Part shown: positions 1-5,025 of the stretch, one piece after another | Position numbering within the stretch: position 1 is the stretch's first letter | Layout of the letters: each line of letters opens with the position of its first letter | NCBI GenBank assembly: GCA_041484845.1 | Contig: JBGPIK010000368.1 | Location: 1-6,936 of the forward strand | Length of the DNA stretch: 6,936 bases | Direction of reading: 5' to 3' | Origin: JBGPIK01 sp041484845 | GTDB taxonomy: Bacteria; Desulfobacterota; Binatia; UBA9968 | Notes under the pieces: generated by a model | What the model saw: only the letters and a program-made list of their open reading frames with translations | Database searches by the model: none | What the model was told of the DNA's origin: nothing | Made by a program: the position numbers and the translations under genes

Positions 1-2
1 TA

Positions 3-224
3 AAGAAGCTCGAAGCCGGCATCGTCCTGTTCGGTCACAACTGGAACGACGAACAAGTTCTGAAGACTCAGAAACAGAACTTCGAATGGTTCGGATGGAA
101 AGCACCCGAGGCGCTTAGCTTCAACTGGCAATACACCAAAGATGCGGATGAGGAATCTCCGGAGTCCTACAGTGATGCTGTAGCGGAATTCGGAGTGCTG
201 CTACAGTTAGCGCTCCCACGCTAA
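3..224 (+). CDS. C-terminal fragment of an unidentified protein (73 residues visible)
   Basis: An open frame enters from the left edge and stops at TAA 222-224; the start is outside the window. The 73 visible residues have normal protein composition: an apparent beta strand (GIVLFGH near residues 6-12), an amphipathic helix with several Gln and Lys, an aromatic segment FEWFGWKAPE, then an acidic stretch ending in a hydrophobic helix. The order strand, helix, 'GW', strand is loosely reminiscent of the C-terminal half of flavodoxin-fold NAD(P)H/FMN oxidoreductases, but no diagnostic motif is visible, so no function is assigned. No terminator hairpin with a T-run follows the stop. I am fairly sure it is coding and unsure of the family. 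Confidence 0.6.
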   Translation, partial: KKLEAGIVLFGHNWNDEQVLKTQKQNFEWFGWKAPEALSFNWQYTKDADEESPESYSDAVAEFGVLLQLALPR

Positions 225-257
225 TCGGCCCGTTGGCTCCTCGAGTCAGGGTCAAGC

Positions 258-268
258 ACGGGGTCAGG
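258..268 (+). repeat. GGGGTCAGG-type short repeat, copy 1 (possible mobile-element debris)
   Basis: ACGGGGTCAGG lies just after the first gene and is followed by GCTAAATCTGG. A related GGGTCAAG occurs immediately upstream at 249-256. From memory, GGGGTCAGG followed by a T-rich stretch is common at the borders of REP-associated tyrosine transposase (IS200-like) elements. No transposase is present here, so this would be debris at most. Confidence 0.25.
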
Positions 269-315
269 GCTAAATCTGGATTCTACAAGCGTGGATCTCA
301 GAGGGTGGAGGGGAG

Positions 316-480
316 TCATTGGGTCACCTTGCCCAGCCACTGCCCGCTATCGACCGTCACTAAGTTAGCGATGACCTGCTGTTGGCCGGCGATACGCACG
401 GCTAGGTAGCGCACGAAGCCCTCAGATGCGTATTCCGGCTTCAGCGCGCAAAGGAAAGAACTGAGCGCAAGGCATTTGCT
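316..480 (-). pseudogene. Possible degenerate coding remnant, 54 open codons, no start
   Basis: On the minus strand a frame is open from just inside a stop at 481-483 down to TGA at 316-318. It reads like ordinary protein in its second half (PEYASEGFVRYLAVRIAGQQ, then VIANLVTVDSGQWLGKVTQ). It has no ATG or GTG near its beginning. The neighbouring minus-strand frame has an ATG at 497-499 and overlaps its first part before stopping, so one frameshift would join the two. I do not recognise the family. It may be the tail of a gene broken by deletion and frameshift, or chance; the protein-like composition is the only support. Confidence 0.2.
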
Positions 481-555
481 TCAAGGTCGTTGCTTTCATC
501 GCGGTGGCTGTTTCATGGCGTAAGCTTCAGAAAGAAAATAGCGCTTCTCCAGTAA

Positions 556-589
556 GAGTTAACTCGTCTCGTTCGACCATTTGGTCGAA
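556..589. promoter_or_regulatory. Two adjacent palindromes, candidate regulator or enhancer sites
   Basis: GAGTTAACTC (556-565) is a perfect 10-base palindrome. TTCGACCATTTGGTCGAA (572-589) has perfect 8-base arms around a TT centre. Their centres are 20 bases apart, close to two helical turns. They sit about 128 and 148 bases upstream of the start site predicted from the sigma-54-like promoter at 683-698, which is a usual distance for enhancer sites of NtrC-type activators. The GACCA/TGGTC core would equally suit a TetR-family dimer. No regulator gene is visible nearby. Confidence 0.4.
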
Positions 590-682
590 ACTGCCGACTC
601 TTTTAACCAGTCTCTTCTCCTTTCCGTACTGACAGGCTAAGAAACCTCCATAGGAATCCACCGTTTCCATCACTATAAGTTT

Positions 683-698
683 TGGCACACAACGTGCT
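683..698 (+). promoter_or_regulatory. Candidate sigma-54 (-24/-12) promoter of the 26-residue microprotein
   Basis: TGGCAC (683-688), five bases, then GTGCT (694-698) gives the invariant GG, ten bases, GC spacing. It differs from the TGGCAC-N5-TTGCW consensus at one position of the -12 element. The start site would be near 709, leaving a leader of about 32 bases before the ATG at 741. A sigma-70 reading (TTGGCA 682-687 with TAGAAT 710-715) has a 22-base spacer, which is too long. Confidence 0.45.
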
Positions 699-740
699 CT
701 AACAGAGTTTAGAATAAATAATCCAAATAAAGGAGAGACT

Positions 741-821
741 ATGGATACTTTATTGATCGTTCTTTTAGTGTTGTTTGTGCTCGGTGGCGGGGGCTGGGGA
801 TATTCTCGTTGGCGTGGGTAG
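741..821 (+). CDS. 26-residue single-span membrane microprotein, DUF3309-like
   Basis: ATG 741 to TAG 819-821 encodes 26 residues. The first 14 are an almost uninterrupted hydrophobic helix (MDTLLIVLLVLFVL), followed by a GGGGWGY glycine turn and a basic tail (SRWRG). A strong Shine-Dalgarno, AGGAG at 731-735, stands five bases before the ATG. A sigma-54-like promoter and two palindromes lie upstream. Very short hydrophobic proteins with a leucine/valine helix followed by a Gly-rich Tyr/Trp/Arg tail are widespread in Proteobacteria and often annotated DUF3309 or hypothetical; their role is unknown. It is shorter than the usual roughly 50 residues. The tail suggests a short inner-membrane span, but topology is inferred. 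The ribosome binding site plus the recognisable layout make translation likely. Confidence 0.6.
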   Translation: MDTLLIVLLVLFVLGGGGWGYSRWRG

Positions 822-832
822 CGTCCGCGGGG

Positions 833-846
833 AACGGGTCAAGTTT
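833..846 (+). repeat. ACGGGTCAAGTTT short repeat, copy 2
   Basis: AACGGGTCAAGTTT matches the copy at 1213-1227 apart from one inserted base, in the same orientation. The two copies bracket the zinc-finger gene at a distance of about 380 bases. This may be the edge of a small non-autonomous element, or chance. Confidence 0.25.
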
Positions 847-966
847 TTTGATGACAGTTGGTTCAACTTCGCTGGGTGAAATCCGTCAACCAAAGATTTG
901 CCCCCTTCACCCTCCACTTCTCCTGTGGGATAGACGTCTTAAAAAAGGGTTTGCGCTGTGACAGCC

Positions 967-1176
967 TTACATTGTCACCACTCGATCCTTTAGTTTCCCT
1001 TTGGCTGCGCGTTCCACTAGCTTGTCGATTCTGCTTTGGGCCTGATATCCGATCTGCTCATGGTCGCATTCCTGGCAAATTGTGCAGGGGACGTTACGGA
1101 TCTCAAGCAGGTCGGTGTGTATCGTTGTCCGGCCCAGGTAGGTCTTCGATCCACACTGTGCGCATCTCCCAGGCAT
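967..1176 (-). CDS. Small YgiT-type zinc-finger protein
   Basis: A 69-residue protein starting at ATG 1174-1176; an in-frame stop a few codons upstream leaves no earlier ATG. It contains two CxxC pairs, C5-x2-C8 (CAQCG) and C34-x2-C37 (CQEC), 26 residues apart with an extra C31, then a helix containing SRIDKLVERAAKGKL. This is the layout of YgiT-type zinc-finger proteins (the N-terminal half of MqsA-like antitoxins): paired cysteines bind one zinc, then an Arg-Ile-Asp helix. The C-terminal helix-turn-helix of full MqsA is absent. YgiT-type proteins are often partners of DUF4258 or MqsR toxins, but none is visible beside it. The ribosome binding site is poor, only an AT-rich leader. Family fairly sure; role in toxin-antitoxin biology unsupported. 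Confidence 0.65.
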   Translation of the reverse strand: MPGRCAQCGSKTYLGRTTIHTDLLEIRNVPCTICQECDHEQIGYQAQSRIDKLVERAAKGKLKDRVVTM

Positions 1177-1212
1177 TGCTTTATTTAACTCTTACGACTC
1201 TTTAAAACGAAA

Positions 1213-1227
1213 AACGGAGTCAAGTTT
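1213..1227 (+). repeat. ACGGAGTCAAGTTT short repeat, copy 3
   Basis: AACGGAGTCAAGTTT is a near-identical direct copy of 833-846 with one extra A. It lies just upstream of the zinc-finger gene as that gene is read. Shortly downstream is a small inverted repeat, TGGTC (1253-1257) and GACCA (1263-1267). No open frame links these marks to a transposase. Confidence 0.25.
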
Positions 1228-1394
1228 GGAGTTAAATGGTTATCTCTCCTTTTGGTCTCTGCGACCATTCAGCGGGACGGTGTGAAACTAATCAACTCGA
1301 GATTTGAACACCCCTGTTAGATTCGCTATGCCAACGGACGCAAATCTCCTGCTTCGTAAAACGAAACAAATTTTTGTGGGCCCGTTTTGCGGGA

Positions 1395-1709
1395 CTAGAA
1401 TAGACCTACGTGAACGGCCGAAATCTTGATTTCAAAATCACTTACCGAATACTGGCCCGCAAAGAGTTTCTCGGCCTCCCGGACGATGGTCTGGCGCTCG
1501 ATGCTCCTGACGTAGTTCTCTAGATCTTCCCTAGTTTCCCATACGCATATGGAGACCGCTTCGTCGGGGCTATCAAGACTGCGCAGTAGCCGTCTTTCCC
1601 GAAATCCCTTCATCTTCTGTGTAGGCGGCACGACCATTTCGTTGTAATACCGTTCGTAGTCATCCCACATCCCAGGTTTTATCTTGGCCGAAAGCATTCT
1701 CGCGATCAT
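1395..1709 (-). CDS. Antibiotic biosynthesis monooxygenase (ABM) fold protein
   Basis: A 104-residue protein starting at ATG 1707-1709, preceded on the minus strand by a perfect AGGAGG (1718-1723) with an eight-base spacer. The length and pattern fit the ABM / dimeric alpha-beta-barrel family: first strand MIARMLSAKIKPG (residues 1-13), a helix with DDYERYYNEMVVPPTQK, strands around GFRERRLLRSLDSPDEAVSICVWET (35-59), then helix REDLENYVRSIERQTIVREAEKLF. Family members are cofactor-free monooxygenases, quinol oxygenases, haem-degrading enzymes, or proteins without known activity, and they act as dimers in the cytoplasm. Catalytic residues vary, so substrate cannot be inferred. It is transcribed alone, away from its right-hand neighbours, with its own promoter at 1753-1781. 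Confidence 0.75.
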   Translation of the reverse strand: MIARMLSAKIKPGMWDDYERYYNEMVVPPTQKMKGFRERRLLRSLDSPDEAVSICVWETREDLENYVRSIERQTIVREAEKLFAGQYSVSDFEIKISAVHVGLF

Positions 1710-1752
1710 GAATAGTACCTCCTATCGTCAAATGTTCTTTACCGTGAGCGAC

Positions 1753-1781
1753 ATAAATCACAGCTCTAGAGATCGTGTCAA
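1753..1781 (-). promoter_or_regulatory. Sigma-70-type promoter for the ABM gene
   Basis: Read on the minus strand: -35 TTGACA (1776-1781, perfect), 17-base spacer, -10 ATTTAT (1753-1758, weak). The predicted start near 1746 gives a leader of about 37 bases to the ATG at 1709. The spacer contains the palindrome CTCTAGAG (1764-1771), which could be a repressor contact. Confidence 0.45.
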
Positions 1782-1794
1782 GGATTTGTATTCG

Positions 1795-1823
1795 TTCACG
1801 GGACTAGCGCGCATTATTCACGG
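1795..1823. promoter_or_regulatory. Direct repeat TTCACGG x2 upstream of the ABM promoter
   Basis: TTCACGG occurs at 1795-1801 and 1817-1823 in the same orientation, start to start 22 bases, about two helical turns. It lies at roughly -50 to -77 relative to the ABM start site, a normal place for an activator binding tandem half-sites. The repeat is only seven bases, so chance is possible. Confidence 0.25.
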
Positions 1824-2658
1824 TGGAGAAAGATTACATCACACCATAAGCTTAAGGGTTAGCCAGGATGAGCGATGGCGAGAAAAGCAGCGATGAGTTT
1901 TGTGGTGCTTGGCAATAGGTTCGCATTTTATTCTTGCGCCGTGCTTAAGACGACAGTTTGCGGGCTGCTGGGAGGCAGAGGCCCATTGCCATCGACCGGG
2001 AAGGCTTGGTCCAAAGCCGCGGTTGGATTATGAACAATGCGGGCTAACAAATCGGTTCCCAAGGAGCCTTACTGTTTTCTTTCCTGTTCTCAGAGTGGCA
2101 AGAGAGTTTTCCTAGCTGATGGGAAGCAGTGTAAAAGGGGTGTCTTTTGCGATTTTAAGGTTCCGGTAAACTGCGGCTTCGGCCGCGGATGCCGTGGGGC
2201 CCAAGGGCGGCACGAGGTTGATCCAACTCACCGGCCGGCAGGTTCAACCGCGTGTTAGTTGTTTTCATGTCGGCATTAGATCTTTGGCGACATCCGAGCA
2301 TAAAAGAGCGGTGCCACAATGAGATCGGCGCTCCTGATTCCAGGATTTGTGGTCCTTTCGGACTTGTCCTGACGCCCTGGGACGAAGATCTCTAACCCAG
2401 TTTTTGGACCCGTGGCCACCGCTCAAGCGGATTCTCAACACTTGGACCCCGTAAAGTCAAGACCGCGTTCTCACCGTTCCTGTTGACAGATTGCCGAGAC
2501 ATGTGCAGATTCCGAGTCTCTCACCAACCGAAGGCCTAGCATCCGCTTGTTCTTCGCACGTCGTTGCTGGCATAATCGAGGTGAATCACGGTTCCAGCGA
2601 TAATCGCGACGCAAACGGAAATGACCTTGGTTGACATTCTAGTTACGAAAGTGCAGCC
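1824..2658. other. Long stretch without a convincing gene
   Basis: About 830 bases between the ABM regulatory region and the transglycosylase gene. Several frames stay open for 60 to 75 codons on the plus strand (1900-2115, 2037-2258) but lack ribosome binding sites, have unprotein-like composition and overlap one another. Visible structure is limited to a C(TTCG)G hairpin at 2171-2188. A minus-strand frame from 2637 to about 2539 begins like a signal peptide but lacks a Shine-Dalgarno. No tRNA, rRNA or CRISPR repeats were seen. It may be decayed coding DNA. Confidence 0.5.
2171..2188 (+). other. C(UUCG)G tetraloop hairpin
   Basis: GCGGC (2173-2177), TTCG loop, GCCGC (2182-2186) forms a perfect five-pair GC stem closed by an unusually stable UUCG tetraloop. 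It extends by a T-G wobble and a C-G pair to 2171-2188. No T-run follows, so it is not a standard terminator. It would suit a structured transcript, but no promoter or conserved RNA was recognised around it. Confidence 0.35.
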
Positions 2659-3453
2659 GTGACGGCGACAGTCCATAGCGGCATTCGATACTTCAGGGAA
2701 AAATCCAGAAGGTTCGCCAGGTCCCACTGGAAGCGAGCCATGGTCTGGTATTGCGTTCTTTCGATCGGCGGATTCTTCGTGCTCAATTGGATTTATCAGG
2801 CTATTCGGAAGCCAGGCGAGATTTTGGCCCCTGTCAGCGCCTCGTTGGCAAAGAGTCCGGAGTCCACATGGCGGAGTTACGGGTCACTTTTTGAGAAGTA
2901 TTCTACAAACATTATTTCACCTGAGTTTCTTGCCGCGCTGGCCCAAGTGGAGGGTAGCGGAAATCCTATCGCTCACACTTACTGGCGCTGGCAATGGTCA
3001 TGGAACCCTTTAGAAATTTACCGCCCGGCCTCGAGCGCGCTCGGTATGTTTCAAATCACCGACGGAACCTTTGCGGAGGCGAGAAAGTATTGCATCCGAG
3101 ATCATGAGATTGCGACCGACGGTCCGTGGTACGACCTACGTTCCTGCTGGTTCAACAGCTTCTATACTCGGACCCTAGCGAGCCATGCGAGCGAAATGAC
3201 TGCCGCGTACCTCCACCGCAGCGTCCTCAATACGCTGGCTGCTCGGCGCGCTACGAAAGTCAGCGTCGCTCAACAACAAAGACTGGCCGCCGTGATTCAC
3301 CTCTGCGGATTGAAGAGAGGGGAGACCTTGGTCACGCGCGGTTTCCGGGTAACGCCGGGCGAGCTTTGCGGGACTCACAGCCTGCGGCGGTATCTCATTC
3401 AGGTGGACTTGATGAGGAAACGGTTTGCTCAGTTGAGAAGAGGTATCGAATAG
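2659..3453 (+). CDS. Membrane-anchored lytic transglycosylase-like protein (SLT domain)
   Basis: 264 residues to TAG 3451-3453. A basic N-terminus (KSRRFARSHWKR) precedes one hydrophobic span at about 28-48, giving an anchor with the bulk in the periplasm. The SLT/lysozyme-like domain begins near residue 86: SPEFLAALAQVEGSGNP carries the probable catalytic Glu (E98), and SSALGMFQITDGTFAEA (125-141) matches the family's second motif (usually G-x-G-L-M-Q-x-x-P). Cysteines at 145, 163, 216 and 237 could form disulfides. Such enzymes cleave the MurNAc-GlcNAc bond of peptidoglycan non-hydrolytically. GTG 2659 has no clear Shine-Dalgarno; the only alternative is ATG 2740, preceded by GGAAG, but it would remove the basic flank of the membrane span. 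It stands alone, with no secretion-system genes in view. Confidence 0.7.
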   Translation: MTATVHSGIRYFREKSRRFARSHWKRAMVWYCVLSIGGFFVLNWIYQAIRKPGEILAPVSASLAKSPESTWRSYGSLFEKYSTNIISPEFLAALAQVEGSGNPIAHTYWRWQWSWNPLEIYRPASSALGMFQITDGTFAEARKYCIRDHEIATDGPWYDLRSCWFNSFYTRTLASHASEMTAAYLHRSVLNTLAARRATKVSVAQQQRLAAVIHLCGLKRGETLVTRGFRVTPGELCGTHSLRRYLIQVDLMRKRFAQLRRGIE

Positions 3454-3900
3454 TAGAACCCGGAGTCACCCGGGCTCGTTCGGGGCGCATTTTCATTGCA
3501 TATGTCCGCGCCGTCCTGGATCATGCAGTTGGGAAATTTGATCAATGACTCCGCTCGCAGCTTGGTGTTTCCTTTACCATCACGAATGCTTTCACCGCTT
3601 TGTACCATTCGGGGTTTTGAAATAGTGACGAATATTGACCTTCAATTTCGTACACGCCATCAGTACCGGAGCTTTCCAATAGAGCAAAAGTAAAGACGCG
3701 ACGCTAATCGTTTGTTCGGAACAGCACGCCAGTCCTCGACCTGCCTGTTTGGATTATTTTGGGGGCGTATTTTCTGCGATGGATTAGCTCGGTGAGGAAA
3801 GATATCAGGCATATACCTAAAAATAGGAATAGTCTCGCCGTTGTTCTCTTTACTGAAATGAAATACGGCGGTCTTAAGTTGAAATTTCTACGTTATAGTT
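3454..3900. other. Intergenic region; weak hairpin after the transglycosylase and an inverted repeat
   Basis: No convincing gene. Just after the transglycosylase stop, CCCGG (3459-3463) and CCGGG (3470-3474) form a five-pair GC hairpin without an adjacent T-run, at most a weak terminator. CGCCGT (3836-3841) and ACGGCG (3865-3870) form a spaced inverted repeat centred about 75 bases before the start site predicted for the next gene; it could be a regulator site. The frame open at 3496-3693 lacks a ribosome binding site and protein-like composition. Confidence 0.4.
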
Positions 3901-3901
3901 C

Positions 3902-3917
3902 TGGCATGTCGATTGCG
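3902..3917 (+). promoter_or_regulatory. Candidate sigma-54 promoter of the substrate-binding protein gene
   Basis: TGGCAT (3902-3907), five bases, TTGCG (3913-3917) keeps the GG, ten bases, GC spacing and matches the TGGCAC-N5-TTGCW consensus except at the last base of each element. A start near 3928 leaves a leader of about 53 bases before GTG 3981. Sigma-54 control is common for genes of nitrogen-compound uptake and catabolism, which suits the downstream genes. Confidence 0.4.
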
Positions 3918-3967
3918 CGCGATGTTATATTCTGCTGCAGATGTAAAGGCTCAAATCCAAAAGATCC

Positions 3968-3971
3968 GGAG
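3968..3971 (+). promoter_or_regulatory. Shine-Dalgarno that fixes the GTG 3981 start
   Basis: GGAG at 3968-3971 is nine bases before GTG 3981 and only three before the other in-frame GTG at 3975. It therefore supports 3981 as the start of the substrate-binding protein. Confidence 0.5.
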
Positions 3972-3980
3972 TGTGTGGAC

Positions 3981-4997
3981 GTGACCTCGTTCAAAGCTAT
4001 AGGATTGATATGCGCGAGCTTATACCTGCTCTTCTTTTCGCCCGCATCTCTATCCGCTCAACAATCTCACAATTTAATTGTCGGCTATAGCTCGGTCAGC
4101 GCTTCATTTCTCCCTCTGTGGATGGCAAAGGAGACGAAGATCTTCACCAGGAACGGGCTTGACGTGCAGATGGTTTTTTTCAACTCAGGAACCACCGCGG
4201 TCATGGCCCTGCTCTCGGGTAACAGTCCCATCAGCCACACTGCGGGCTCGGGCATTGTCAACAGCCGCCTGGGGGGTTCCGATGCGGTGCTTATCGTAGG
4301 AGGAACGGTGTCGCTCGACTGGTGGTTGTTGAGCCGGCCCGGGATCAAAAGCCCGGCACAGCTTAAGGGCGGGTCCGTAGCGGTAAGCGCCTTTGGTTCT
4401 TCCAGTGATTTTGTCGCTCGCTTCGCCCTGCGTAAGCTCGGCCTCGATCCTGAGAAGGATGTCATCCTCGTGGCACTCGGCAGTCCGGTGACCCGCCAGG
4501 CCGCTCTGGAAGCGGACCGGGTGCAGGCGACGGTTCATGTTCACCCCAGTACCTTTATCGCCCAGAAGAAGGGCTTCAACGTCTTGGCGGATGTGGCAGC
4601 CCTGGGCTTGGCGTATCAGCATACGGGGGTCGCGACGACACAAAGGTTCATCAAAGAGAATCCCGATATCGTTAAGGCTTACGTTAAATCACAGCTGGAG
4701 GCCGTCCATCGTCTAAAGAGCGATCGCGAGGGCGGCATCAGGGTCCTGGCAAAATATATGGGCGGAATAAAGGATCGGGATATCTTGGAGAAAAGTTACG
4801 ATCTTGCCGTTGCCGATAACATGCTGCCACGCAAACAGTACCCGACCCTTGAGGGCATCAAAACGATTTTAGACTCCATGGCGCCGAAAGATTCGCGCGC
4901 CGCAAAGGCCCGACCTGAGGATTTCGTCGATATGCGCTTTGTCAGGGAGTTCGACCAAAGCGGCTTTATCGACAGTCTTTATGCGGAATCCCGCTGA
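3981..4997 (+). CDS. NitT/TauT-family ABC transporter substrate-binding protein (NMT1/SsuA-like)
   Basis: With GTG 3981 as start the product is 338 residues, the normal length for this family. It opens with a classical signal peptide: K5, hydrophobic core AIGLICASLYLLFFSP, and cleavage near residues 25-26 (SLSA before QQSH). The mature part begins NLIVGYSSVSASFLPLWMAKETKIFTRNGLDV, the typical opening of NMT1/THI5-like and TauA/SsuA proteins (a strand, a helix scanning 'LWMAKE', then the 'GL' strand), followed by GTTAVMALLSG and the hinge region SPAQLKGGSVAVSAFGSSSDF. Such proteins bind sulfonates, nitrate, pyrimidine precursors or aromatic acids in the periplasm and deliver them to an ABC permease. 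Substrate cannot be read from sequence, and no permease or ATPase gene lies in the window. A longer frame from TTG 3759 would bury the signal peptide 74 residues inside and is rejected. The amidohydrolase follows after 28 bases. Confidence 0.85.
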   Translation: MTSFKAIGLICASLYLLFFSPASLSAQQSHNLIVGYSSVSASFLPLWMAKETKIFTRNGLDVQMVFFNSGTTAVMALLSGNSPISHTAGSGIVNSRLGGSDAVLIVGGTVSLDWWLLSRPGIKSPAQLKGGSVAVSAFGSSSDFVARFALRKLGLDPEKDVILVALGSPVTRQAALEADRVQATVHVHPSTFIAQKKGFNVLADVAALGLAYQHTGVATTQRFIKENPDIVKAYVKSQLEAVHRLKSDREGGIRVLAKYMGGIKDRDILEKSYDLAVADNMLPRKQYPTLEGIKTILDSMAPKDSRAAKARPEDFVDMRFVREFDQSGFIDSLYAESR

Positions 4998-5025
4998 TCG
5001 TTTGGTAGGGGAGAAGCGAAATCTC

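Noticed and set aside
858..1205. Plus-strand open frame of 115 codons
   Set aside because: It lies opposite the YgiT-type zinc-finger gene, has no ribosome binding site and no protein-like pattern; it is the shadow of the minus-strand gene.
1351..1393. Cluster of short inverted repeats (TTCGT/ACGAA, ACAAA/TTTGT, CCCG/CGGG) after the ABM stop
   Set aside because: Stems of four or five pairs without a proper T-run in the direction of the gene; too weak to call a terminator.
1684..1896. Plus-strand open frame of 70 codons
   Set aside because: It overlaps the start and promoter of the ABM gene, and no Shine-Dalgarno or family pattern is seen.
1900..2258. Two overlapping plus-strand frames (71 and 73 codons)
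   Set aside because: They overlap each other in different frames, have Cys/Arg-rich composition, no ribosome binding sites and no recognisable motifs.
2205..2258. GGTTCAACC resembling a tRNA T-loop
   Set aside because: The flanking bases do not pair into a T-stem, and no acceptor or anticodon arm can be drawn.
2483..2511. TTGACA that could be a promoter -35 box
   Set aside because: No acceptable -10 box at 16-18 bases and no gene start placed to use it.
2536..2637. Minus-strand frame beginning MSTKVISVCVAIIAG, resembling a 33-residue signal-peptide microprotein
   Set aside because: The hydrophobic start is suggestive, but no Shine-Dalgarno precedes the ATG and the tail ends abruptly; kept as unproven.
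3126..3548. Plus-strand open frame of 140 codons
   Set aside because: It is an out-of-frame shadow of the transglycosylase gene with Arg-rich composition.
3496..3693. Plus-strand open frame of 65 codons between the transglycosylase and binding-protein genes
   Set aside because: No ribosome binding site and no family pattern.
4085..4643. Minus-strand frames opposite the binding-protein gene (126 and 152 codons)
   Set aside because: The sense strand has a signal peptide and clear family motifs; these are antisense shadows.
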